DNA from: Alnus glutinosa
Taxonomy: Eukaryota; Streptophyta; Magnoliopsida; Fagales; Betulaceae
Assembly: GCF_958979055.1 (NCBI RefSeq)
Contig: NC_084886.1
Coordinates: forward strand, 8,455,154-8,519,153
Direction: 5' to 3'
DNA: 64,000 bases
A model generated the notes under the pieces. That model saw nothing but the letters and a program-made list of their open reading frames with translations, made no database searches and was not told the DNA's origin. The position numbers were made by a program, and so were the translations under genes. This document shows, piece after piece, positions 23,651 to 36,135 of this stretch (position 1 is its first letter; the number at the start of each line of letters is the position of its first letter).

Positions 23651-25277
23651 GGTTTTGGGAGGGAGGGGAACAGAGAGACTAATGATTGAGCGGCAGGAGC
23701 TGGTGGAGACAGGAGGAGGGCACATGGGTGGTGGGGCCCCTTTCTCATACACCACAGCTCATTGTAGCTTAGCTTCTTCCTCTCTTCTTCTTCTTTCTTT
23801 GGTTGGTTCGGTTTTTTTTTTTTTTTCTTCTTCTTCTCCTTTTTTGCCTTCGAGTGCGTGTAAAAAACTACTCCCCCACCCGCCTTTTCACGCGCCTTAA
23901 ATTGAATCAATGGGGCATAGTCGGCAGACTGGGCAGAGGGATTTAAGTCGGGTTTTGTCAAGCCGGGCCCCACTCCGTTTCCGTACACTCCGAGTTGAAG
24001 GTTCGGGTATAATAAAGACGGGTTATTTTATTTGTACACATATTCACATTATATGTAAAGACCCACGTAATCACGTCAATAGCATACGACAATTGAAAAA
24101 TCCAGGGTTACCTACACATCCTTGTTACTCTAAGGTCCCCGTTTGGAAGGGCGCCCCTCCCCACGGTCCACACTCCACAGCCACAACTGAAGTATACTGT
24201 CCGACAGAGTTAGGGCACGTGGGGATGAAAATTCTAATTAATCTCACACTTCTTCAATGATATTCCACAAATTATTTTTTTTACACAATTTTTGATACAT
24301 GGTAAACATTTAATTAAAAAAAAATATATATAAAAGGGTTGTATGTCTAATACTTTTCTAATTGCTAATAAAGCAAATTTTGTAACCCAGGTTTTATCCA
24401 TCCCTTTGGTGGGGTATGATTGGACGACTTGGAGAAGAGTGTGAAATTTGAAAAGGTGTCTTTTAATTTAGTTGGTAGAATTGCTTATCCTAGTATTCTG
24501 CCTATGTTAGGTATGGATGGTTAACAGTTATAGAACTAGCAAGTCGTAATCGGTTGTGTAATCCATGATCAGCTTGATGGAATTACTGAAAAAATGGGTC
24601 TCCAACAATTTAACATCGTGGGTGTCGCTCATTTTTTTCGTTCCATTTGATTAATGTCGGATTTATAGCTCTTTTACAACATGCTCGTACGTGTCAGCAT
24701 ATAACACACCTTAAGGCTTAATCACATGGTGTTAACAAGATTTATTAGCATTTTTCAATTATATATGATGATCAAATTACAGACATAAATGCCCTATAGA
24801 TTGTTGAAGTCGTAGGTCCACAAAGTTTTGACCTAGAATTGAACCTAGCTAGATTGTTGAAAAATAAAACCAAACCAATTAACCCTGGTCGGACTATTGG
24901 TTCAGATCCTTGAAGAAGCGAGTTATACCCAAAGATCATAGATGAGCAGTAGCATCACTATCCTGGAAAAGAAAAAAGGAATGTCCTTGGCCGTGAATGT
25001 GTCTACTGAACCACTGATAAACACACAGATGGATAAACAGCATTTATTTATTACACAGTAATTGGAATATAAGAGAAAAGATCATCTGATTATGTCTCAA
25101 TTATTGGCAAATTAGTTAATTATACTATTTTACCTAAATTATTACTTAATTTAGCAAGTTATCTTCAAGTGGTGAATGCAAAAGCCCCTCCTCACCCCGA
25201 CCCCTACCCTCCAAACGACATATATATATAGTGTTTCATCGAATAATAATGACAGTAGTTAATTACTATTTAATTAA

Positions 25278-25422
25278 GAGAGGTGATTCTCGTACATCAC
25301 ATGTACAACAAGTGTACAACACTCCTCTCACATGGGGTGGGCTCCACAGTGTGTAGGGCCCACCCCATGTGAGAGAGGTGTTGTACACTTGTTGTACATG
25401 TGATGTACATTTATCATTTTCC
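25278..25422. mobile_element. MITE (palindromic, 145 bp) with perfect 9-bp target duplication
   Basis: TTTAATTAA flanks it exactly at 25269-25277 and 25423-25431. Terminal arms of 23 bp (GAGAGGTGATTC... against GGAAAATGATAA...) lead into a long hairpin containing GTACAACAAGTGTACAACAC and CCTCTCACATGGGGTGGGC. It is the same family type as 5764-5885 and 38428-38711. Confidence 0.85.
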
Positions 25423-26008
25423 TTTAATTAAACTGATGATGACATTTGGAATAAGCTAATCTTCAACAAAACAAGTTGTCAAGCAAAATTTTCATTGATG
25501 ATAATTTAATTAACGTTTGAGCTTGTCTTAACTAGACTTGCAATGAGATAAGATAACACTAACTAACCCTATCTGATGATAAAAATTAAAAGTAATGCGA
25601 TATGTTATATTTTTATTTTACAATTGTTCAGCAATGTTAACGTGACGCTTAAAATCAATCATTTTATATTATTTTTTATTTAACAATAATTAATTAAAGA
25701 ATTAGTTGGGAATGTCATGTCAGCCTTGTTGAATCAATATTGAATAGAATTATAGTATCTAGCATTTCTCAAACTTAGCTTATATATCCGTCATTTGCTT
25801 CAACATGCGTTACTAATCGGAACGTAACCATTCTTGGCTTGAAATCAATGAATGCAAAGCATTTGTTTAATATCATTCGCTCTAATAACCAATTGTTACA
25901 CGTGATTGTGATTGTGATTGCAAGCATGTAACGAGTTTGTTCAGGAGTAGCTTTTTAGTGGGAGTATGAACATCTTCGACAACATAAGTTGCCATGCATA
26001 ATTTTCAC

Positions 26009-26487
26009 TTTTTTTTTTTATGAATCAGTAAAGTATTTCATTCCAAAACAAAAAAAATAAAAAAATAAAAAACTACAAGCAAAGGTCTAACAAGATCAAC
26101 AGAGCCCAAAGAAAAACACTCTGCAGCAAACAGAGAAGGGTCACAAACAAATAGAGAGCATTACGATCAAATCAGGACCGAACCAACTATATTCTATATA
26201 TGGCAAAGAGAAACATTTTCTCTTGAATTGATAAATTTGTCCTTCCCTGAAATTCGAGTACGGACCTCCCAAAAGATTAATCGGAGAATCTGCTCCTCCG
26301 TTTTTGGCCGACCTTGAAGCTTAATTTCATTCATAGTTTGCCAAAGGTGATAAACAACAGAGCTGAGAATCAATCTACACAAAACAGCCAGCATGTTCTT
26401 GGGTCTCCACTTGCTGCAAGTTTCGTCGATCACACCCTGCCAATCAAGCTGAGGAAGAAGAAAGCTAGCAGCTAGCATTGCAGACAA
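26009..26487 (-). mobile_element. LINE ORF2 C-terminal fragment with A tail
   Basis: A minus-strand frame contains 'VLCRLILSSVVYHLWQTMNE' and 'EEQILRLIFWEVRTRISGK'. This is the C-terminal region after reverse transcriptase in plant LINEs. The 3' end runs into an A tail (plus-strand T run at 26009-26019). The copy is 5'-truncated, and no target duplication was identified. Confidence 0.75.
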
Positions 26488-27527
26488 GCTTTTTAGATAT
26501 GGAAACTAAACCTACACTGACAAAAAAAAATGATCACGACTCTTAATGCTATGACTATTACATAAAATTGTCGCTCGTTAACATTCCTGCTTGCCTTAAA
26601 TATATTTACAATGAGATAAGACAGCACCTAGCCGACCCAATTTCATTGATAAAAACTAATACTAAAATAATAATTGACAAAGACTAATCTTAAAATGATA
26701 ATTGAAAGAAAAGACTAATCTTAAGATAATCAATTAAGTAACCCTTATCAGATAAAGCCCTACTTAACGGCATCTTATACACGGTGGCGGAGGAGGTGGC
26801 ATCAAAATTTAAAGAGTGTGAGCAGCACGAGCTGAAAAGGTTTCCGTAATCCCTGGAAGACAATTAAGGGCCAAAGTGAGCCAAACCCAAAGATGCCAAA
26901 ATTTAAGATTATGGTTACGGGTTATCGGGTATCCAATCACGTTAATCACCCCAACCGGGCTAGCTTAAGTGATGACAAAAACCGGAAAAATCCACCAAAA
27001 CGTGTTACGCGCGTAAGCGTGATTGCACGCTCGCTCCATATGCGCGTATATGACTTGCCCTCGCTTTAATGAAGTCAGTCAGTGTGTGAGTCCCAGCAAA
27101 CAATAATAATTGACACTTCTCCAGCTGTTTATTTACGTAGTATGCCACCTTTGTGGTTTCCTTTTTTTCCTTCTTTTTCGCGGCAATGACAATCGACAAC
27201 ATCTGTTTTTTTTTTTTTTTTTTTTTTTTTGAGAGAGATATTCATATTAAGGATGTTTTTGAAATTAAGTTAGAGTACGTTCGGACGTGCGCTTTTTTAT
27301 TTTATATTATGTTTTATTATTTTATATTATATTTAAAATTGTGAAGATGAAAAAAATTTACCTTTTAAAATTATGTTTGAATGGTTTAAAAAATATAATA
27401 CAAAATTAAAAAAAAAAAGTTGATAAAATTTGAATAAAATTCAAATTTAACCAATATTTAAAAAATAATGTACGATAGATCATTATTGAATTTTAAACCA
27501 ATATTTATCATAAAAGTTTCATCAATT

Positions 27528-27818
27528 AATCCCAAGGCTGGGGTGGCCTAGTGGTTGAGGCTTGAGACTTCTAAGATATTATTCCTTGAGGTATCGAGTT
27601 CAAGACTCACTAGGTGCTACCTCCCCTTTCCTTTGGGACCAACCACCCGGACATAACTCTTGTGTCAAAGTTCTATTCTTAAAGTGAAGTTGGTGATGGG
27701 GTCAGGAATTAATTTGCAGATCCTGGCTGAGCCTCTATATTGGATAATTGCTCAATCGTGAACTAGCCCGAAGTACTGTTCAACTATAAGTAAACCATGA
27801 TACCCTGATTAAAAAAAA
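27528..27818 (+). mobile_element. tRNA-derived SINE
   Basis: An A-box-like TGGCCTAGTGGTTGAGG (27544-27560) and a B-box-like GAGTTCAAGACTC (about 27596-27608) lie near the 5' end. The 3' end is an A run (27811-27818). Near-identical 11-bp flanks TTTCATCAATT (27517-27527) and TTACATCAATT (27819-27829) are the likely target duplication. It would be transcribed by Pol III and mobilised by LINE enzymes. Confidence 0.75.
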
Positions 27819-28106
27819 TTACATCAATTTTGAGAAGACGTAAATTTTCTTTTTTTTTTAAAAGCATTACTATTACATTTACATAGATGGAGAGGTAGTA
27901 GCATTACTCCAAGTGAAGTTGGAAACTTTATGCTATCCTTTTTTGCTTTTATTTAAAACAAATTGTAAGAAAATACAAGGGATTTGTTTTGTTTTAACTT
28001 TTAACCAAAAATTAAAAAGTAAATTGGACGAAAAGTCCAAGGGAGCGTAGATAAAAGTGTAATAGGGTTAGCATCAGAATTAATTTCGAAAGATCAGTTT
28101 TAAAAA

Positions 28107-28139
<33 letters not shown>

Positions 28140-29635
28140 AGAGAGAGAGAATTTGATATTAGATTGCACGTAAATAAAAGTGAAAAGTCAATTTTATTTT
28201 CCCCGCGTTTAAGAGTAAAATGGTTGTTTTTTTTTTTTTTAAAAAAAAAAAAACACTTTTCAAAAATCAACATTTCAAAACGAGTAAAGTAAGAATTTTT
28301 TATTATTTAAAATTATCATTTGATTATAATCTAACAATGATCTATCAAAGTAATTGTAGAAGTCTCTATTGTATCCATTAAAAAATAATGCGACTTTTAA
28401 AATTATAATTTGATCAAAATTCAATAATAATCTATTACAAACCAAATTATGATTTTAAAAGTTGCATCAGTTTTGAAAGAGGCACAAAAGAAACACAAAG
28501 GGGACTTATATCATTACTTGATCTATCAGAAATTAAATAATGATTTTAAAAGTCACATAATTTTTAGAAGGACATAATGAAAACTTCTAGCATTATTCTT
28601 CCCGAACCCCTCATATGATGTAATCCTAAATCATGGGGTCCTTATCAGGAAAATAGATTAAATAATAGTAATGAAAATTGGAATAAATCATTGTATTTAA
28701 ATGACAATTGCTAATGGAATAGAGTATGGTTGATCTTATTGGTTAATATACAATTTATTGTATCCGAAGATAACGCCTCCAAAATTAATCAACCAAAGTA
28801 ATTAACTGGAAGTGTTATTTGTAGTGCCTTTACACCAATTAACTTGCCGGTGAAATGTTCATTATGCCCTTGTAAACGAATAAAAATACAAAACTACCCC
28901 TCAATTAAAAAAGTAGCGTATTTCAATGCCCAATCAACACAAATTTCGAGAGACAATAATCTTTTATAATTGGAGATCCCTCTTCTTATCTCTATCCCCT
29001 TTGTCCGAGTAGGAGGCTCACCCGGGACCTGAATCAAATTTTGAGATAACCTTGCACTGAAACTTCATAATGACACCGTGTTTTATTTTTTAAATTTTTA
29101 TTGTTTTTGGTAAATAAAAAAATTCAAGCTCCATGGAATCCATTTCTTCCCAAACTCCAATTTTCAAGCTCACTGAAATCACTGGAATCAAAAAGCCATT
29201 ACGTATATAATTCCCCCCTTTGACCACCCAAAAGCAGTGTATAGATTCCAAGACTCAAGAGTAGGGACTGGGGGGGTCCTATTTCCTCATTGGTACACCA
29301 TTTCTGCAACAGAATCCCCATACATAAACTAATTAGGGTTACGTGGGCCTAAATGGGCCGCACAACTTAAAGTAGTTAAAGTGGGTGTATAATTTATTAC
29401 TAATTAATTACTGATACTTAACTTACATAATAATTATATAGAATTTAATTATTAATGCCAATAATATATACCTTTTTTATTTATTTATTTATTATTATTA
29501 GTATTAGTACGTTTTGACTCATGCGAAGGTCTTCAATTGGTTGGCCCACCTACGCCCGTGTAACGCGGTTTGCACAACACGTGTAAGCACGATAATTGAT
29601 TAGGGTATGGTAATTGAAAATATTTAATAACACAC

Positions 29636-29655
29636 GGGGGGGGGGGGGGGGGGGG
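29636..29655 (+). repeat. G homopolymer, 20 bases
   Basis: This is an uninterrupted G run in intergenic AT-rich DNA, able to form G-quadruplexes. Its exact length may be a sequencing or assembly artefact. Confidence 0.8.
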
Positions 29656-30281
29656 TCATATAATCATATATTCCGTATCTTAATAACGCGTTTCATGTGC
29701 TAACTTTTGATTAATTAATACTAAATCAATTTCATTTTTCCTAACCACTACAATATTTTAGTAATAATTTTGACCAAAAGCGGATTAATCATCATGGCAC
29801 GGATTTGATATTCTTTTTTATACCTTAATTTATCTAATTTTTTTTACATTCAAATGAGTAAGCACATTATAATATGCCATCGTGATCATATATTATAATA
29901 AAGTGCGACAATTTTTTTTACTATTCTCACTAAGCGTACAAGACATGGTTTTTGTACACATATTCCTCGGATTACTCTGGTGTACTTTGTTTAAATTTTT
30001 AATTTATTTTTTTAAATGTTTCTTAATTATGTCTTGGGGGGTAGGCCAATTGTACAAAGCTTAGAGAAAACAGAAAAACACCAAAAACATACAAAAACAA
30101 TCACACAGCAGTGGCAATATCTTCAAATGTAGGGTCCCAAAGAATTCAACATAATTAATTAAATAATTAAATTTATAATTTTCTATTATCTTAAACTTTT
30201 TTTGATAATTGATTGTTAATATGGTATCAAAATAAGTGTAATAAATTCGAACTCCTACCCTTATTTCAGTTAAATATTATA

Positions 30282-30570
30282 GGTCTGTTTGGATTAGCGA
30301 TTTCAAAATATGCGATTTGAAAAAAAAAATGATTTTTAAAAACGTAGTTAAGTATTTGGCAAAATCGCAGTTTAGCCTTTAAAATCGCAAATTAACCTTT
30401 AAAATTATGTGTTTTCAAAAAAGCATCATATTACCTGCGATTTGAAAAAGCAGATTTTATGCGTTTTCAAATCGCAATTTTTAAAAATGCAGTTCCCAAA
30501 TGATTTATATTATGCTATTTGATTTAAAATCGCACTTATTGTCTACGAAATCGCAATCCCAAACGCACCC
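30282..30570. mobile_element. MITE with GCGATTTC terminal inverted repeats
   Basis: The left end GGTCTGTTTGGATTAGCG matches the complement of the right end CGCAATCCCAAACGCACC, followed inward by GATTTC / GAAATC. The interior repeats AAATCGC/GCGATTT. Flanks are TA-rich (ATTATA / TATATA), so a target duplication cannot be set with confidence. Confidence 0.7.
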
Positions 30571-30656
30571 TATATATGGTAGACATCACTTATTGAGGGA
30601 GTTTGAACCTACACAAAGAATGAGTGTTAAAATATGAATTAAATGATTAAATTTGT

Positions 30657-31440
30657 GCCTCTCTTTTAAGCTCTAGTTTTCTCCTTCAGACAAAGTCGGT
30701 TTCTTTGGAAAATTTTCGCCGAAAACCTCCCTCTCCCCAGCGGTGGTTACCTCCTAGCATTTTTAGTGCTATGAATTTTTTTTATCCCTCCCTGGTGTGA
30801 ACTGGTGGAGGTTAGGTCTCCCCAGCCATTAAGGTTGTGGAGTTTTGTTCCCCCTGGTAGATCCGATGGTGGTTTATCTTCTCCTAACCCTCTCAGTGCT
30901 ATGGTGGTTTATGTTTGTTTGCTTTTCCTTTTCTTTTCTTTTGTTCAAGCAAGAAGCTTCAAGACGATTGGTAGGGGAGAGGTTGATCTGGTTTGTGTTG
31001 TCGGTGGAGTGCATGACCAGACTTTCACCTTCATTTGTAATTTTGATACTAGATCTATGCATGTCCGTCGACTTCTGAGAGATGCACCGATTTCTTGCGA
31101 AGACAGTCCTTGTTGGCTGGATTTGGGTTCTTTTGTTTGTTTTGTGTTTTCCCTTTGTTTCTTTGGTCACAGTTTGCTTTTGTATTGCTCAAATTTTACT
31201 GAAATATTTGTTGGCTTGTAGCTAGATCAGCCATATTTTCTTTTTAGAGTATGCGTTATTGTAAAGAGATGCTTAAATGTTGTTCTTGTAGTGTTTGTGT
31301 TTCTGCATAGACAGCTGTTTTTTAAATCAGATCCTTCTAGCTTAGAGTGTAAAAAGGTCTTGTCCCTTTGTTTTCAAGATGTATGCCTTCAGACTTTTTC
31401 AGCATTAATAATAGCACATGCCATTTGTTAAAAAAAAAAA
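30657..31440 (+). mobile_element. Retroposed block with 12-bp target duplication and A tail
   Basis: GATTAAATTTGT occurs at 30645-30656 and 31441-31452, enclosing 784 bp that ends in a run of A (31430-31440). These are hallmarks of target-primed reverse transcription. An open frame of 138 codons (30805-31221) is hydrophobic and unlike any family I know. The block may be a non-autonomous LINE derivative or a retrocopy. Confidence 0.65.
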
Positions 31441-31457
31441 GATTAAATTTGTCATTT

Positions 31458-31473
31458 TTTTTTTCGATGAATG
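31458..31473 (-). mobile_element. Micro-insertion of a retroposon tail with 12-bp target duplication
   Basis: AATTTGTCATTT occurs at 31446-31457 and 31474-31485. The 16 bases between them read CATTCATCG followed by A on the minus strand, which fits a copied A tail and almost nothing else. Confidence 0.5.
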
Positions 31474-32086
31474 AATTTGTCATTTCTTATCAATTTAAGC
31501 TTTTGAGATAATTTTCATATGATTTTAATTTAATGCTTAAATTTTCGATTTCGACAATTATATCCTTTGGTTTTCCCTTAGTCAACTTATTATCTAATTA
31601 ATTAAAGATATGTCACGTTACATGATTGTTGTTGAACACATCATGTATCAACTATTGATGACACATGACATATTTACTTTAAATTACAAATATACCTTAA
31701 AATAAAAGAAAAAAAGGTGGTGAGTCGTTGGCCAATCCTAACTGGTGAGGGAGGACTACCCCTCTTTATAAAGGGCGTTTTGGCCTCCCCTCACTATCCA
31801 TCTTTTTAATCCTTTCCAATTCTCTTTACACTGCGATGGGCTGAACCTATAATAACGACTCACCTTACCAGGTTTGGGTTGGAGAAGCTCTCCCTAAACC
31901 CAAACTCCACTAGATTCTCCCACCTCAAATCCATACCAAATTCGATTCTCTTGAAATATAAATCCCAAACTCGCCCAGTATATATAGTTATAAGGCATTT
32001 CCTTTGAAATGTTGGTAACGATGCAGTAACCCTGTGTTAAAATGAAACTCAGAACATACAGGGAACTTGTAATGAAAGTTGGCATG

Positions 32087-35000
32087 TCAAGACTCACTTG
32101 GAAGAATATTGAAGAAATGATAAACCTCATCTCCATCAATAATGCCAACCTCTGTTGAGCAAACTGAGCAGCTTACTTTATGCAGTGTTTCACCTCCGGC
32201 GGAGCCTGCTTCACTCTCACCAGATTTCCTTCCTCTTTTCGCTCTTCTCGGTTCAGGATTGTTATGCTGCGAGACTTGGTCACTACCAATCTTGCAGTTC
32301 TTAACAAAAACAGCCCTGTACTGGGTGACATATTTTTCATGCCTACAAAACCCCAACCAAGCTTTTACAAAAATATAATATTTGACCATAGACACGAATT
32401 TTTAGGTAATACTACTGAAAACAACAGAATCTACAGGTAACAAATGAAATATATTAGAGGTTACTCATGCAGAAAAGTAGATTAAGAAGATGACTCCATG
32501 AACACTTTATTGCTACAATTTCCCATTCAGAAAAATGCTTACATGCCAAGAAATATTCATTTGAGGCACCACCTTGGTTACCTTGTTTCCAAAGCAAGTT
32601 CCCAAGCAAAAAGGGAGGAACCTTGACAACATAGACTTAATTTTCCACGGAATTACATGAAACAATTTCAGTACCAACCCACCCCAATACCATCACCTAC
32701 AATTCCACTGTGACCTTTTTTTTTTAATTGGTAAGTTACACACACCCGATGGGACTTGAAACCACAACCTCACCCTCCACCTTGCTACAAATGGAGGAAG
32801 TACCATTTGATATAAAGCTTATTGGCACCTACACTACCACCATGACACAGTAGGTTTCACAGCCAACACCAACTTGTTCACCCCAAAAAGATTATCACCA
32901 CCAATTCGACTATCACTACACTACCACAAGGTCCATCACTGCCATGGTGCCACCTGCATTATTGCTGCAACCATAACCGTCTCCATCACGGGCATCGATT
33001 CATCACAATCACTAATGCTGTCACAGGGGCTGCCATTTTCACCCCCACTACTACCAGTCTACCACTATGCTATTAACACTATACAACCACCAGCAACACC
33101 ATGGCTCTACCACCCCTAACATGAATATCCCCAGTCACCACCGCCATTGCCACCGGCATTCCTGTTATCGTCACCAATCTCATTAACTGATTATTTTTGC
33201 CACCATCACTACTAATACACAACTGTTAGTATATCAACCTAACTCAACTCATGCACCAGGTCCACCACCATTGTGACTTCCATAGCACTGCCATCACTGG
33301 TACAATAATTTTCCTACCCTAAATCACCACATCTACCATAATTGTGTCCATCAACTAATTGAGGTTTGACACTAATGGGATTACACAACATGCCTCCCGC
33401 TCTTGATAAGTAGCCTAATGTCAAGTGGAGACATTAGGCTACTTCATAATGCATACCACTGAATTCACCTGATTTTTCCTAATTCTAACCATCCAAAAGA
33501 ATCCTGGGATTCAGTGGTGTTCACTAAGTGAGAAGTAGCCTAATGTCAAATGGAGACACTTGATGAATATAAAGAAGAAGCAACATAACATGTGTCAAAC
33601 TTTAGAGGGGAAAATTTTGTTAAAATGCTAATGTGCTCTCTTTTTTAATAATATATTTTCTTACTTCCCCCCCAAAAAACTCAATTGGACTGCAAAGGTC
33701 AAGTCTGTTTGCTCTATAAAACCCTCATGGCCATTTTGGTTAACTATTGCCAATTCAACTTTCTTTATCCAACAACGGGACTATAACATTCTAGAAATCC
33801 CCATCTAAATTGGGTGCCTACAATGTCCTTGATGTACCTTACTGCTTCATAATCCAAGCATTTAAGTAGTGCAAAGCTGGCCTATGCACAATTTACCAAT
33901 GCTCAGTCCACCAAAGTTTCCCTGAATCATCTAGAGTAACATGATTGTGAATTGCCATTTTGCTCCATGACAACCCCTTCTTAATATGGTTTGAACATTT
34001 ATTCTCACAACCTCAACCAACTAGTCAGTCCTCACCACCGGCAACTGAATTATGTTGATTTTTGTCAGAGTTAGAGACGTGATAACTAGTAAAATCTTCT
34101 GAAGATAACTTTTTGTCATATTCTTCCCATATGGTGCTACGTCTCTCTTATCATGAATGTATACATTTGAAACTGTTTTCTTTGATGACTTGACAACCAT
34201 ACGTCTCAACTAGGGGCTGAACTGTGTGTTCTGATACACTTAATAAGTACTAATCCAAGACTGAGCATTCGTTGGCAATCCTAAAAATTTGCCACACAAA
34301 AGTAATCCATGATAATAAAAGGATCTCTTCAATGTTTAATTATATTCATTATTTTTTATAGGAAAAAATTGAACCTAAGATAGAACTCGAACAATCCACA
34401 AAAAAGTTTGATCAGTTCAGATATTCTTCGGTTCTTTGATATTAAATCAACAGGCAGCCAATCAGGCCAACCCAACTATTTCATTCTGATACACCAACAA
34501 TAAAGGAGAAAAAAGGAATTAGATATAGAAGGCTGGAAGAGACGAAAAATCAGCCACACAAGCAATGTGTGTCTTTCAAATCAATCAAGAAAAAGAAAAA
34601 ACCAAATATCAACGTAGATTGCTTAAGGTCTTTGGACAAATGGCATCTCCTCCCCCAATAATTAAGTGGTGGAGAGTGAGTTCAAGGGTTCAATCCCATG
34701 GGGATAAGAGCAAAAAATTAAAATCACCATTAGATGAACAGGCCAGCCAAGCAGGGCCGACCTTAGTATTTCCTTTGACCACAACAGCAATTAAGGAGAA
34801 TAGATCAGAGAACTTCTGGTACACATACAATGTAGGTCACTAGTATCCATCTCATCTTCACCCAATGACCTAAACCTTCCTCTCAATGGTACAGAGCAAT
34901 TGCCTTTGATACCTCGAAAACCCATGCCATCCTATGGTCACTTTTGAGTGAACTAATAACTTCAAGACAAATGGCTTACATGTTGAAGATTGAGCATAAA

Positions 35001-36104
35001 ACGCTATTGAAAGATGTCTCAATTCTCTATTTGGAATCAAATACTTATCTTGAGCTTTCTTAGGTGAAAGGAAAGTAGTCTCCTTATACTATTCTTGTCC
35101 AACAAGGATATCTAATTAGAAAAATAGGCAATTTGGTATTCCTTGTTCAACAAGGAATAGAAATTTGAAGCCTATAAATAATTGTTGCTTCTGAGGATTC
35201 AATTGCTTTAGAATAAGCCGAATAGGCTTTAGTCCAAGGTGGCTGCTCCATAAAGGGAGTAGTCTTATAGGTAGCTACACCAAGAGAACTAGAGAAATAA
35301 TTTCTCTTTTGTGAGAGTGTTTGAGGCTTTGGGTGTATTGGGCTTTTGGGTTTGAGCGGTTTTTTCTTCACCACTATTTTGCACTTAATCTTTTAAGAGG
35401 GGAATTTGTTTCTGTTCATCTTCGCCCATGGAAATATGCTTTCTAAGCCAAACCACATAAATTTTGGTGTTTTGTGTGCTTCACTTATTTTATTTTGTTC
35501 TTTTTTACTTCTTCGTGCAGAATTATAAATTTGTCACAACAAAAGTGTCACGGGTACCTCTCCAAAGATGGAAACTTGAGGATGAAAGGTTGAAGAGAGA
35601 GGAAGAGAAGACTTGCAAGAAGACTTTGGAGGAATAATTGAGAAGAGAGAAGGAGTTCTAGGGTTGCTTGACGAGTGGCGGAGGAGTTGCTGATCTCTAG
35701 AAGAGCGGAACAGCTGGACAGCTTGGTGGGGGGGTTCAAAACGGTGCGTGGAGAGCTTACCCATTCCTGCGTTTCATACCATAGGCTGTGTCGTTTTGGG
35801 AGGCATGTCCAAATCTTTGTTTTATTGTTTAAGTGTTGCGTTTTGTTAAGTGAACATGTAGGCCAGTATATAAGGCCCTCTTAAAGGCAATTAGGTTAAG
35901 CTGAGAATTGTGAACAGTGTTTCTTGGAGGCTGGCAACCTCGAATTGTGCCTTTCTTATTGTTCTACGGTTTCCTTAATACAATATCCATTATCCATCCA
36001 ATTATTTCCATAATTCTTCCTAAATTCACTCTAAAAAGTATCCCTCTCCCTACAAAAAGCTTCTTTGTGTCTTTTATATGCTCCCCCAACCCCTCCCCCT
36101 CCCC

Positions 36105-36135
<31 letters not shown>

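Larger units (their letters stand above)
30140..31530 (+). mobile_element. TRIM-like LTR element, interrupted by a MITE and a non-LTR insertion
   Basis: A short LTR-like end (about 30140-30221, with AATTAAATAATTAAATTT) is followed at 30222 by TGGTATCAAAAT, close to the initiator-Met primer site TGGTATCAGAGC. A second LTR-like copy starts TGTTAAAATATGAATT at 30625, runs to 30656, and resumes after 31452 with TTATCAATTTAAGC. The small interior has no coding frame, as expected of TRIMs. A MITE (30282-30570) sits in the interior and a retroposed block (30657-31440) in the right LTR. Outer edges are approximate. Confidence 0.5.
23760..31890. other. Gene-poor, AT-rich repeat region
   Basis: No host gene was recognised over about 8 kb. 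It holds a MITE (25278-25422), a LINE 3' fragment (26009-26487), a SINE (27528-27818), a long A run (28101-28138), a 20-base G run (29636-29655) and a nested TRIM complex (30140-31530). The remainder is AT-rich with no supported feature. Confidence 0.6.

Noticed and set aside
32860-33360. CCA/CAC-rich stretch resembling coding repeats
   Set aside because: No long frame on either strand; degenerate trinucleotide-rich intronic sequence.
34981-35541. Possible solo copia-type LTR in EAPP intron 2 (TGTTGAAG start, CCTATAAATAATTG TATA-like)
   Set aside because: Composition fits an LTR, but the right end is uncertain and no 5-bp target duplication could be found.
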